From Pyxidicoccus sp. MSG2 (GTDB lineage: Bacteria > Myxococcota > Myxococcia > Myxococcales > Myxococcaceae), in contig NZ_JAPNKC010000001.1 in NCBI RefSeq assembly GCF_026626705.1, forward strand, positions 2,666,001 through 2,730,000: DNA of 64,000 nt, given 5' to 3'. Of this stretch, positions 50,755-59,390 are shown piece after piece (positions within the stretch are counted from its first letter, which is position 1; each line of letters starts with the position of its first letter). Below the pieces are notes generated by a model. It was not told where the DNA came from, searched no databases, and worked only from the letters and a program-made list of their open reading frames with translations. The translations under genes and the position numbers were made by a program.

Positions 50755-52158
50755 GTGATGAACAAGCATCCCGGTTGGTACTTCACTGCCCCCTGGGACC
50801 CAGTCCCGATTCGACGTGGCGACGCGCTCGGCCTTCGGGCGGGCGCGGACTACTTCGCCGACCTGCTCGCGCCTAGCCTGAGCAACGCTGCCTCCGATGC
50901 GAGGTGGATCTCGCTCCTCTCGTGGTGCCTCACGTGGTCGCACGTCGCGTGGCGGAACGCGGGCGGCGGTGATCTGTCTCGACGTGACGGTCAACGCGCG
51001 AGGTACGCGTGGCTTCGACCGCTCGAGCTACTCTGGGTGGACCGCACCCTGGAGTCCGGGCAGACGACCGGGCAGCTCCGTGGGCGACGAAGTGTCGAGC
51101 GCTGGCGCAAGGCGGACCGGCAGCTTCCCAACTTCGCGATGAGCCCCGACCAGTTCCGCCGGTACCGACAAGTCGGCACCTACGGCGCGTACCGCGTGGT
51201 CCTCCGTACCGTTCCGGGGCTCACGACGGGCGACGGGTGGACGCCCGCAGACACCGCGATCCAGCTCGCGAATCTCGTCAACGACAGCCTCCCTCGTGAT
51301 GTACGGCTCAAGCAGGAGCACTTCGAGAACGGCACGAAGTGGGGCCACTGGAGCGACGGCGACGAGGCGCGCTACTGGGTGAAGCACGGGTGGCCCGCCG
51401 CATGGGCGAAGGCCGGAGGTTTCCTGCCCACGCCAGACGACGCGATGAGAAAGCGACTTCCCGAAGAGGAACGCCGCCTGCTCGAGCGCGTGCTGTTCAG
51501 CGCCGAGTCCACTCGACGCGTCACCGCCGAGGCATTGGCCAGCGCCAAGAGCGCGAAGTCGCACGGCGACCTGTGCGACACGCTGGCCAACTCGAGCGTG
51601 CTCTCGAAGAAGCTCGAGCCCGCTTCGCTCGCGCCCCTTCCTTCCTTCTCGCGCTTCGCCGACACCTCGATGCGCGCAATGCGAGGGCTCTGGATCGAGA
51701 TCAATCACGACGACGTCAAGCAGGCGCCCTCCGTCGACAAGCTCGCGCGCTCCTCGGAACTGCGGACCAGACTCGACCTGGTTCGAGAAGCCGCCGCAGC
51801 GTGGCTTCGCGCGCCGGGCCGGAGCCTGTTCCCGCACGATCACGTGATCACACGGCTCGCGGACGCCATGCAGTCTGCGGCGACTCCGATCGACCAACTC
51901 CGAGCTCTGGCGCGCCATCACCACGAGCACGGCGGAGGCCGACGCTGGTTCCGTGAGCAGGCCGGCAAGATGGTCCCTCTTGTGGCCGACACGGGGATTG
52001 CCGCGAGCGACTACCGCTTTCGGCTACGGCCGCTGAGTCGTTTCGCGGCCCAGTGCGGAGTCGCCAAGATGAACGACGTGCTCAACGCCGTTGAGCGGAA
52101 CGAGCTCGAGGACGTTGCGCGGCCCGAGCCCGACGACGAGGAAGGAGACGCTCTGTGA
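50755..52158 (+). CDS. Unrecognised protein of the defence operon
   Basis: 467 residues; GTG 50755 or ATG 50758. No catalytic motif was recognised. Aromatic-rich N-terminus (GLRAGADYFADLLAPSL; ISLLSWCLTWSHVAWR), an RRYRQVGTYGAYRVVLR segment around 135, and an all-alpha C-terminal half with an acidic tail (EPDDEEGDAL). The overall pattern faintly recalls DUF6361 proteins annotated near restriction genes, but I cannot confirm this. Position and coupling (1-base gap upstream, GTGA overlap downstream) say it acts with the other four. Confidence 0.8.
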   Translation: MMNKHPGWYFTAPWDPVPIRRGDALGLRAGADYFADLLAPSLSNAASDARWISLLSWCLTWSHVAWRNAGGGDLSRRDGQRARYAWLRPLELLWVDRTLESGQTTGQLRGRRSVERWRKADRQLPNFAMSPDQFRRYRQVGTYGAYRVVLRTVPGLTTGDGWTPADTAIQLANLVNDSLPRDVRLKQEHFENGTKWGHWSDGDEARYWVKHGWPAAWAKAGGFLPTPDDAMRKRLPEEERRLLERVLFSAESTRRVTAEALASAKSAKSHGDLCDTLANSSVLSKKLEPASLAPLPSFSRFADTSMRAMRGLWIEINHDDVKQAPSVDKLARSSELRTRLDLVREAAAAWLRAPGRSLFPHDHVITRLADAMQSAATPIDQLRALARHHHEHGGGRRWFREQAGKMVPLVADTGIAASDYRFRLRPLSRFAAQCGVAKMNDVLNAVERNELEDVARPEPDDEEGDAL

Positions 52159-53951
52159 CGACGCCGAGCTGGAAAGATGTCCTTCCCTCTCCTCCTCCTG
52201 GAGGCCGACTCCTGGAGGTGTGGATGACGAGCTTCGAGCAGCCCGACGCCGGCATTCTGGTCGAGCACCTGCTTCCGTCGCTGCTCGGCGCGAACCACTC
52301 GCTCTCGCAGGAGGTGCAAGAACGCACCCTGTTCTTCGGCGAGCTGGGCACGGCGCTCGAAGCGCTGCACGGCCGACTCACCGTCATCTCTTCGCCGCCG
52401 CGCGCTGCACGCGAGGATTCGCAGTATCCGTGGCTCTGGCGGTACGTGAGCCATTTCTCCGTCGGTTCCGACACGCGCGCGGTTCAGCACGCCAAGCTCT
52501 GGGCCTTCCACTGGAAGGTCGACGACGAGGAACTGCTTGAGCTGCACGTCTCGTCCACGAACCTCACGGCCTCGGCGTTCAAGGGCCAGTTGCAGGCGGG
52601 CTGGCAGGTGACGCTGCCGCTTGGGGATCGGGCCAACCAGAACACGCGTCGAACGTGGGGTGAGCTGGTTCCGTTTCTCGAGGCGCTCGGCAACTCCGCA
52701 GGAGAGGTCGCGGCGACGCGCATCCAGCGGTTGGCCACGCTGCTCGGCCGCGTCGAGTGCCCGGCCGACGTCACGTTCATCGCGAGCATCCCAGGCCAGC
52801 GGAGCGCCGCTCGGCAGCTCACTCAGTTCGAACCGTTCGAGCTTCACGTGCTCACACCGACCATCGGCGAGTGGAACGATCGAACGCTGTCGGCGTGGAG
52901 CGCCGACGTTGGCGTCGTCCCGGGCAAGATCCACCTCAAGTGGATCGCCGAGGCCCACCCATGGGCTGCAACGTCGGGCTGGGCGCTGTCAAAAGCCGCC
53001 AGCGAGAAGCTGGAGAGCAGCGGTGTGCAGCTCGAGTGCCTGCCGAAGGAAGCGCGTTTCACGGAGCAGCATCGCGATGCCGACGCGCGTTGGAGTCACG
53101 CGAAGCTGTACCTGCTCCGCAGCCGACGAAAGCGCCGGCTGCTGGTGACGTCGGCGAATTGGAGTGTCGCGGCGTGGGGCGCCGGGAGGACCTCGCCACG
53201 CAACTTCGAGCTCGGCGTCGTCTTCGAGTCCGAGTGGACGGACCTCGAAGCGCTCGGCGAGCCGTTCGACCCGCCCTACACGGTTCCCTTCTGCGTCGAT
53301 CGCGCCGACGAAGAGGAGCGCGATTCGGCGCTCGAATGGGCAGAGGCGAGCTGGGATGGGATGTGCATTCTGCTTCACGCGCGCAGCACCGACAGCATCA
53401 CGCCAATTACCGCCCTCGTGACGTTCATGGGCAGCTCGGAGGAAGGCACCTCGCTCGCCGATGGCGGTGCCACGATGCCGTGGAACGACCCGGAACGCAC
53501 ACCACTCACCGCACGCTTCACGCAGGGGAGCGAGACGCTGGAGGTCGACATCCTCGACCTTCGTCCGCCTACCGAGTTCGCGAAGACACCGCTGCCCGAG
53601 GTCGATCCGGCCATCGCGAAAGCCCTGCGTGAAGCATTCCTGCTCCAGCGCTATGGCGGCCCGGTCGTCGATCCCGAGTCCATTCCCGGGCTGGGTGGCG
53701 AGCAGCGGCCACCGGGCGTCGCCGCTCCCGCAGCCGACTACACCGTTCAGGCGTGGATCGACGCGCGTGCGGCGTTCAACGTGGTCGACCAGTGGCGAGC
53801 TGCTCTTGAGGAGGCGGCGGCCGAACCCCTGCTCCTTGATCGTGTCCGAATGGACGGCGAGGAACTCCGCGCACTATTCGCACGGCGTGAGGGCCCAGCT
53901 GCTGGACTCGTGGTCGAGGAGCTCGGCTGGCGCCTCGACGAGGAAGCATGA
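52155..53951 (+). CDS. Phospholipase D-like protein with two HKD motifs
   Basis: 598 residues. Two PLD-superfamily half sites: HAKLWAF with SSTNLTASA (His112, Lys114) and SHAKLYLL with SANWSVAAWG (His315, Lys317), the asparagine being part of each. Such proteins hydrolyse phosphodiesters, and in defence islands act as DNA nucleases (for example DrmC in DISARM and DpdK), usually beside a helicase. Extra C-terminal region (about 400-598) is Pro/Glu-rich. It overlaps both neighbours by 4 bases. Lipid substrate is unlikely from the context. Confidence 0.88.
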   Translation: MTTPSWKDVLPSPPPGGRLLEVWMTSFEQPDAGILVEHLLPSLLGANHSLSQEVQERTLFFGELGTALEALHGRLTVISSPPRAAREDSQYPWLWRYVSHFSVGSDTRAVQHAKLWAFHWKVDDEELLELHVSSTNLTASAFKGQLQAGWQVTLPLGDRANQNTRRTWGELVPFLEALGNSAGEVAATRIQRLATLLGRVECPADVTFIASIPGQRSAARQLTQFEPFELHVLTPTIGEWNDRTLSAWSADVGVVPGKIHLKWIAEAHPWAATSGWALSKAASEKLESSGVQLECLPKEARFTEQHRDADARWSHAKLYLLRSRRKRRLLVTSANWSVAAWGAGRTSPRNFELGVVFESEWTDLEALGEPFDPPYTVPFCVDRADEEERDSALEWAEASWDGMCILLHARSTDSITPITALVTFMGSSEEGTSLADGGATMPWNDPERTPLTARFTQGSETLEVDILDLRPPTEFAKTPLPEVDPAIAKALREAFLLQRYGGPVVDPESIPGLGGEQRPPGVAAPAADYTVQAWIDARAAFNVVDQWRAALEEAAAEPLLLDRVRMDGEELRALFARREGPAAGLVVEELGWRLDEEA

Positions 53952-56002
53952 TGGACGACTTTCAGATCGACGCCCAGCGCTGGCGATTCCTCGACAACCC
54001 TGCTCGGTACATCGAACGCGAGACGGGCGGCCTTCAGGTCGAGCCCCTCACGAGGCAATTCAAGACCGCGAAGGAGATCCTCGCGCGGCTCGCGAGCGGG
54101 CGCGGCGTCCTCCTGGCCGACGACGTTGGACTCGGCAAGACGACGGTCGGCGCGCTCGTCGCGTGGGTCGTCGCGTGCCAGGACAAACGCGTGCGCATCT
54201 ACGCGCCGAACGAGGTCCTGCGTCGGCGCTGGGCCGAAGAACTCGAGCGCCACGTGCCCATGCTTCGGCAACTCGGCGCGAGCTACGACCGCATCAAGCA
54301 AGGCGACGTCGGGAAGCTTAACGCAGGGCGCATCCAGGTCGCGACCCATCACGCACTGGTCAAGAGCCACGGCAACAACGAGCAGCGCACTACGTGCGAC
54401 CTCATGATCATCGACGAGGCGCACCGCGCGAAGGGAGATGGCAGCGCGTTCAATGAGGCGCTCCGAAATCTCGGTGACCGAGCGAAGCGGAAGCTGATTC
54501 TCACGGCCACGCCCTTCAGCATCCGGCTCACCGAGCTGGAGCAACTGCTGCAGTTCGCAGGGGCGACCGAGCTCGCAGCGGTCCGCCGCTACGCCGGAGA
54601 GTTGAAGCGGCTGTACTCTCTCGGCGATGGCCATGACGTCGCCGCCGAGTCCAAGCGGCTCGTGAGCGCCGCGAAGTCCGCGATCGAGGAGCTGCAGCCG
54701 TACCTCATCCGCCACGGCATCGACGACCTGTCGGCGTCAGAGCGGAAGCACTTCGGTGCGGTCGCCCAGGGGCGCTGGGAGATTCCGACGGCACCCGCGA
54801 CGCAGGAGGACCTCGCGCTGCTCCTACGGATGGACCGCATCCTACAGCTCACGCCGGAGCGGAAGGGCGAACGACGAAACGACCCGCGCCCCCACATCGG
54901 CTGGCAGCACGTCGGCACCAAGCTCGACAGAGCCTCCGAGCGGGCCAACGACCACGCTGCGCTCCGGCACATCAAGGCGGCGACGAAGGCGCTGAGCGCA
55001 AGGTGCACGAAGCCCCACCCGAAGATCGCGGCGGTCAGCGATGCCATCCGACTGATCCTGGATGGCGGCGAGAAGGTGCTCGTGTTCTGCCACCACCGCG
55101 CGACCGCAAGCGAGCTGCTCGGTGCGCTCGAACGTTCACTGAAAGCACCGAGCGTTTCGCGAAACGGTCCGTCCGAGAAGGTGTGGCATGCAGCTTGGGA
55201 ATCGCTCTTGCCCGACGACGCTCCCTTGGTCGCACCGGTCATCGACTGGCTCTGCACGCCAGGTCTGCGGTGGCAGATCGGTGGGTGGCTCGGCGAACCG
55301 GCGAGCACGGTCGAGGGACTCGCAGACCAGCTCACGACGACCCGGCCGCGCAATGCGAAGACGAGCGTGCCGACGATCCTCGAGTCGGCAAGGACGCTGA
55401 CGGAGGTGCTGCTCGATCAGCAGTCGACGTCGACGCGCGCCCTGTTGAAGAGCATCGCGAAGGGGACGCACACCTTCGGCGGCAAGACCTCGCACTTCCC
55501 TGGGCGCCTCGACGACGGCCTCCGGGCGATGGGCGCATGGGGCCACGTTGGTCACGGCGATCCACCCAAGACGCTGTACACGGGCAAGCCCGACATCGTG
55601 CTCGCGCTCTTCAACAGCCCTTTCGGGCCCGACGTGCTCATCACCACCGACCGGCTCAGCGAGGGCGTCGACTTGCATCGCTGCTGCCGACACCTGATCC
55701 ACTACGAGCTCGATCCCAGCCCCGTGCGCACGCTCCAGCGCAACGGCCGCGTGCGTCGCGTCGGGTCGTGGGCGGCGCTCACGGGCCAGCCGCTCCAGTA
55801 CGCGTACCCGACGTTCGGAGGCACCCGCGACGAGAAGGCTGTCGGTGTCATGAGGCAGCGCATCAACGCCTTCGGGCTGCTGCTCGGCGGCGTTCCATCG
55901 CTCGACGATGACTCCAGCGACAGCGAGCAGAGCTTCGCGGAGGCCGTCCTTCGCGGCGCGCGAAAAGACCTGGAGTCGCTCAACCGACGGCTCTGCGTGT
56001 GA
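53948..56002 (+). CDS. SF2 (SNF2-type) DEAH helicase
   Basis: 684 residues. Motif I DDVGLGKTTVGALVAW (about 57-72), motif II IIDEAHRAKG (about 154), motif III LTATPFSIR, motif IV-like VLVFCHHRATASELL, motif V LITTDRLSEGVDLHR and motif VI RTLQRNGRVRRVGS. An ATP-dependent DNA translocase, expected to feed the PLD-like nuclease. Start ATG 53948 overlaps the previous stop (ATGA); a second ATG at 53951 exists. Last gene of the operon; the following 200 bases hold a convergent gene fragment. Confidence 0.92.
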   Translation: MMDDFQIDAQRWRFLDNPARYIERETGGLQVEPLTRQFKTAKEILARLASGRGVLLADDVGLGKTTVGALVAWVVACQDKRVRIYAPNEVLRRRWAEELERHVPMLRQLGASYDRIKQGDVGKLNAGRIQVATHHALVKSHGNNEQRTTCDLMIIDEAHRAKGDGSAFNEALRNLGDRAKRKLILTATPFSIRLTELEQLLQFAGATELAAVRRYAGELKRLYSLGDGHDVAAESKRLVSAAKSAIEELQPYLIRHGIDDLSASERKHFGAVAQGRWEIPTAPATQEDLALLLRMDRILQLTPERKGERRNDPRPHIGWQHVGTKLDRASERANDHAALRHIKAATKALSARCTKPHPKIAAVSDAIRLILDGGEKVLVFCHHRATASELLGALERSLKAPSVSRNGPSEKVWHAAWESLLPDDAPLVAPVIDWLCTPGLRWQIGGWLGEPASTVEGLADQLTTTRPRNAKTSVPTILESARTLTEVLLDQQSTSTRALLKSIAKGTHTFGGKTSHFPGRLDDGLRAMGAWGHVGHGDPPKTLYTGKPDIVLALFNSPFGPDVLITTDRLSEGVDLHRCCRHLIHYELDPSPVRTLQRNGRVRRVGSWAALTGQPLQYAYPTFGGTRDEKAVGVMRQRINAFGLLLGGVPSLDDDSSDSEQSFAEAVLRGARKDLESLNRRLCV

Positions 56003-56017
56003 CGCAGCCGCCGACGA

Positions 56018-56200
56018 TCAGCCCACCAGCTTCTTGAGGAGCCCGAGCCCGCGCGCGGCTTCGGCGGGCGTCGCGTCAGAGAGCTCGAGGTACACGCGGC
56101 CCCGCGCGTCGTAGAAGTCCTCGGTCTGCACGATCCAGCGCTCGCTCGCGGACGTGGCCAACTCGACGTCGGCGGCGAGCTTGTGGAGCGCCTGCGCCTA
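56018..56200 (-). pseudogene. 3' fragment of an unidentified gene
   Basis: A 60-codon frame, convergent with the helicase gene, ends at TGA 56018-56020 and reads ERWIVQTEDFYDARGRVYLEL and ARGLGLLKKLVG. No start exists: it is cut at about 56200, exactly where the repeat ACCCAAAATT begins. The codon use looks coding. It is probably the C-terminus of a gene cut off at the repeat boundary. Confidence 0.55.
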
Positions 56201-56435
56201 CCCAAAATTCGGTCGCTGCGTTAAGCGTCCCCTACCCTCTATTGGTACGGAGCCGAGCGGATGCTCTGCCACCCGACACCACACCGGAAGGACAGGTGTG
56301 AAGTTCGCGGCGGACCAATCGGTCCCGATGGGCAAGACCCTCCGCCCAGCCACCCGTAACTGCCGGATATTGCAGTGCTTTCCACTCCCCAGAGAGTTCG
56401 AGTTCTCTAGAGAAAAACAGAGAACGAGTTCGTGG
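56201..56435 (+). repeat. Right copy of degenerate repeat flanking the defence operon
   Basis: Blocks at 56201-56217, 56301-56322 and 56419-56435 match those at 45872, 46092 and 46190 in the same order and orientation. It ends 10 bases before the right copy of the large repeat. Confidence 0.72.
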
Positions 56436-56445
56436 AGGGCACTGT

Positions 56446-57199
56446 TCGGGGAGCTGAAGTGAAGAAGGCCCTGCCAGAAATGGCGGGGCCTTTTTGTTTC
56501 TACACGGGTCCGGCGGCGAAAGTCGGGGGCCTTCGTGCTCAAGGCCCTGAACCCCGACGGATTCCCGTCTCTCCGTACCGGAGAGGGCGCTCGCCCTCGT
56601 CCGACGGTCCCCTTCCCCACCTTCCACTGAACGACGCCGGCCCCTGCCACGTGCGGATGGCGCACGCGTGTGGGGCGCCGTGCGTCCCGAGGTGCCCTCA
56701 TGCCCCGTCCCGACCTCGTTCCGGATTGCAGCGCGTGTACCGCACTGTGCTGCGTCGCCACCTCGTTCGAGCGCTCCGAGGACTTCGCCTTCGACAAGCC
56801 GGTGGGGTGGCCTGCCGGTACCTGATGCGCGGGCATCGTTGCGCCATCCACGCCGAGCTCAGCGCGCGTGGGTGCCGGGGCTGTGCCACGTACGACTGTT
56901 ACGGCGCTGGCCAGCGTGCGACGCGCGCATTCGCGGCGGCTCCGGCACACCTCCGCGACCAGGCGTTCCTCGTCCTGAGGAGCCTTCATGAGCTGCTCTG
57001 GCTGCTCACGGAGGCCACGAAGCTCTGCCCGCCGTCGTGCGGTGAGCTCCAGGCCGCGCTCATGGCTCAAGTCCAGACATTGGATGCCATTGCGTGCGGC
57101 GACGCGGCAGCGATTCTAGAGGTCGAGCTCTGTCGCCACGACCAGCGCACGCGTGCGCTTCTGCGCTGGGTTGGCGAGGCACTCGATGACCGCGCTCAC
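56446..57199 (+). repeat. Right copy of ~760-bp direct repeat bounding the island
   Basis: Starts with 19 bases identical to the end of tRNA-Asn and its 3' flank (40902-40920), then carries the terminator (56466-56491), spacer and cysteine-cluster gene copy. Only the last bases of the tRNA are present, so no second tRNA is formed. Confidence 0.88.
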
Positions 57200-57217
57200 G
57201 GAGGGGATCCTACCTGA
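56700..57217 (+). pseudogene. Cysteine-cluster (YkgJ-like) protein, frameshifted copy
   Basis: Twin of the gene at 41156. It starts identically (MPRPDLVPDCSAC) but one base is missing near 56805 (CCGGTGGGGTGG against CCTGCGGGAGTGG), so the first frame ends after about 41 residues (DKPVGWPAGT). The rest of the homologous sequence continues in the next frame, from VACRYLMRGHRCAIH to the stop at 57217. Confidence 0.85.
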
Positions 57218-57327
57218 CACGCGCTACTGCTATCCGGGTAGCTGCGCGACACGCTCGGAGTTACGCAGATGCTGGATGCTCACCGTGCACGATTCCACAG
57301 CCCTTGCGCACCGTAGTGTCTGCTGAG

Positions 57328-57468
57328 CTAGTACTCCTCGGTCAGGTCACCCATCAGGACGTCGAGGTCCTCGACTCCTCCGCTCAAGTCGGAGGAGTCG
57401 AAGCGCAGTACCTTCTTCAGCTCGCGCAGCACGCCGATTTCTCCCATGCCCGGGCGCAGCCGCTCCAT
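57328..57468 (-). pseudogene. Short 3' gene remnant or small ORF
   Basis: 46 codons from an ATG at 57468: [19 protein letters not shown] and an acidic end [13 protein letters not shown]. It lies beyond the sigma factor stop by 6 bases. No ribosome site is seen. It looks like the C-terminal end of a longer gene left behind at the insertion of the sigma-factor pair. Family not recognised. Confidence 0.35.
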
Positions 57469-57473
57469 GTCCG

Positions 57474-58457
57474 CTACCGGCTCAGCGTCACCTGCTCGTC
57501 GAGCCGGGCCATCTTGTGCGGGTTGCGCATGGCATAGATGCGGGTGATCCGGCCGCTCTCGACGACGACGCTGACCGCTGTGTCGAAGTCGCCGGCGGCA
57601 TCGACCCGGAGCGCGGGCGCGCCGTTGATCCACACGGTCGCGATCCGAGCGCCAGGCGCGAGCGTGGGGAAGCGGGACAGGAACCCGGCCACGCGATCGC
57701 CGCCGACAACCGGGCGCCGGGCCGCCGCCGCCAGGCCGCCGCCGTCGGCGACCAGCACCACGTCGGGGGCGAGCACGTCGAGCAGGCGCTGCAGGTCGCC
57801 GGAGTTGATCGCGGCCAGGAACCGCTCCAGGACCGCCTGCTGCTCCGCCCGGTCGACCTGCATCCGGGGACGGCGTGCGGCCACGTGCTCCCGCGCCCGG
57901 TGGGCGATCTGCCGGACGGCGGCTGGCGTCTTGTCGAGCGCCGGGGCGATCTCTTCGTACGGCATGTCGAAGACCTCCCGGAGCACGAACACCGCCCGCT
58001 CGGCCGGGGTGAGGGTCTCCAGCACGGTGAGCATCGCGATCGAGACGCTCTCCGCGAGCTCGACGTCCTTGGCGACGTCGGGGCTGGTGAGCAGCGGCTC
58101 GGGCAGCCACTCGCCGACGTACTCCTCCTTGCGGCGGGCGAGCGTGCGCAGCCGGTTGAGGGCCTGCCGGGTGACAACCCGGACCAGGTAGACGCGTGGG
58201 TCGCGCACCTCGGCCCGACCTGCGTCACCGATGTCCGCCCACCGCAGCCAGGCCTCCTGCACGACGTCCTCGGCGTCGGCCGCGGAGCCGAGCATCTCGT
58301 ACGCGACCGTGAAGAGCAGGCTGCGGTGGGTGACGAAGGGGTCCTCCGAGCCCAGCGGATCGTGCGGAGCGCGGGCCGCGTCGGGCGAAGAGTTTGAGTA
58401 AGCCCCATCGCCGGGAGGCTCGCCTCCCGGCGACGTCGGGCGCATCGAGGCCGTCAT
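57474..58457 (-). CDS. ECF41-type sigma factor with SnoaL-like C-terminal domain (SigJ-like)
   Basis: 327 residues from the ATG at 58457 (GGGGGGAG upstream). Sigma region 2 (about 40-110, [21 protein letters not shown]), region 4 (about 130-190, [23 protein letters not shown]) and a C-terminal SnoaL-like domain (about 200-310; [21 protein letters not shown]). In ECF41 sigma factors this fused domain modulates activity instead of a separate anti-sigma factor. It overlaps the upstream carboxymuconolactone-decarboxylase gene by 4 bases, the classic ECF41 context. High similarity to actinobacterial members is possible; transfer is not proven. Confidence 0.92.
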   Translation of the reverse strand: MTASMRPTSPGGEPPGDGAYSNSSPDAARAPHDPLGSEDPFVTHRSLLFTVAYEMLGSAADAEDVVQEAWLRWADIGDAGRAEVRDPRVYLVRVVTRQALNRLRTLARRKEEYVGEWLPEPLLTSPDVAKDVELAESVSIAMLTVLETLTPAERAVFVLREVFDMPYEEIAPALDKTPAAVRQIAHRAREHVAARRPRMQVDRAEQQAVLERFLAAINSGDLQRLLDVLAPDVVLVADGGGLAAAARRPVVGGDRVAGFLSRFPTLAPGARIATVWINGAPALRVDAAGDFDTAVSVVVESGRITRIYAMRNPHKMARLDEQVTLSR

Positions 58458-59050
58458 GATGCGGACGCTCCCCCCGGCCGTGCACTCGGCTGGGCCATCG
58501 GCTTCAGCCCGCACGAGGCGGCGAAGCCCTCCGACTCGATGCCCAGGGCGGTGTTGGAGCGGGTCGTCAGGTTGGCGAACCCGATCACAGTCGTGAGCTC
58601 GATGAGCGCTGCGGCACCGAGCTGCTTCCTCAGGCTCGCGACCATCTCGTCGGTCACCGTGGGAGGAGTCTGGCTCATCGCCTCGGCATACCCCAGCACC
58701 TCCCGCTCCAGCGAGGTGAACACGTTCGACTCCCGCCACCGCGGGATCTCCCGCGCCTTGTCCACGTCCAACCCATGGTTGTGGGCCATGAAGTAGTTGA
58801 AGTCCAGGCACCACGAGCAGCCCACCAGCGACGCCACCGCCATGTGCGCGTACGACTTCAGGCTCTCGTCGCACTGGTCCCACTTCTGTAGCTTCTGCCC
58901 GAAGCCCATGCTGGCCTTGAGCACCGGCAGGTGGTGCCACATCACGCCGAGCGACTCGGGGACCTGACCGAACGTCCTGCCGGCGAACTTCTTCACTATC
59001 GCGCCGTAGAGTCCGGTGATCTCCTTCGGGGGGATCCTGGTCGAGGTCAT
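58454..59050 (-). CDS. Carboxymuconolactone decarboxylase/AhpD-like protein (COE partner of ECF41)
   Basis: 198 residues from the ATG at 59050 (AGGAGAAG upstream). AhpD-like fold with the Cys pair in VGCSWCLDFNYFMAHNHGLD and downstream helix GFANLTTRSNTALGIE. In ECF41 loci the target genes encode carboxymuconolactone decarboxylases, oxidoreductases or epimerases (COE), and the sigma factor drives them. This is the sole partner here. Peroxidase-like or decarboxylase chemistry cannot be decided. Confidence 0.93.
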   Translation of the reverse strand: MTSTRIPPKEITGLYGAIVKKFAGRTFGQVPESLGVMWHHLPVLKASMGFGQKLQKWDQCDESLKSYAHMAVASLVGCSWCLDFNYFMAHNHGLDVDKAREIPRWRESNVFTSLEREVLGYAEAMSQTPPTVTDEMVASLRKQLGAAALIELTTVIGFANLTTRSNTALGIESEGFAASCGLKPMAQPSARPGGASAS

Positions 59051-59090
59051 GTCTTCTCCTGGTGTCTGTATCGGGTTCCGTCGACATGGA

Positions 59091-59117
59091 GACACCGGAC
59101 GCCCGCGGGATGTGACA
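59091..59117 (-). promoter_or_regulatory. ECF41-type promoter upstream of the COE gene
   Basis: On the minus strand: TGTCACA (59117-59111), 16 bases, then TGTC (59094-59091). Described ECF41 promoters have TGTCACA and CGTC; the -35 is a perfect match and the -10 has one change. About 40 bases before the start codon, so autoregulation is likely. Confidence 0.65.
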
Positions 59118-59142
59118 TCCGGGCCGGATATCCTCGTCACCC

Positions 59143-59290
59143 GTGGCTGACGCTGAGTTCCCCTACTCCGACCTCCTCCCCATCGGTAAGGAGGACACGC
59201 ACTACCGGTTGAGCACGACCGAGGGGCTCAACCTTCGTGGCGAACGGGCGGACGCTCCTGCATCTGCCCACCTCCCGCAACAGCGCCCCT
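59143..59290 (+). pseudogene. N-terminal remnant of class I fumarate hydratase
   Basis: Reads MADAEFPYSDLLPIGKEDTHYRLSTTEGL, matching the start of class I fumarases (PYSDLLPLG, then DTxYRLLTTEGV). Then the frame changes: VANGRTLLHLP, equal to the family's VNGRTFL segment, appears in another frame from about 59237. The rest of the gene is absent. A degraded 5' end, truncated at about 59290. Confidence 0.65.
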
Positions 59291-59390
59291 GTCCGTCTCA
59301 TGCTCCAGCGCCATGACACCGGAACCCTGCTATCGATTGCGTGCGTAGACTACGCTGGCCCCCGTTCCACTCACTCGACAGGGGTCTCTC

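Noticed and set aside
56432..56699. In-frame N-terminal extension of the right cysteine-cluster copy
   Set aside because: The frame runs through the tRNA terminator and the non-coding spacer of the repeat; its continuity is due to the lost base near 56805.
57328..58110. 260-codon minus-strand frame beside the sigma factor
   Set aside because: Most of it is another frame of the ECF41 sigma gene; only the last 46 codons lie outside and are reported as a remnant.
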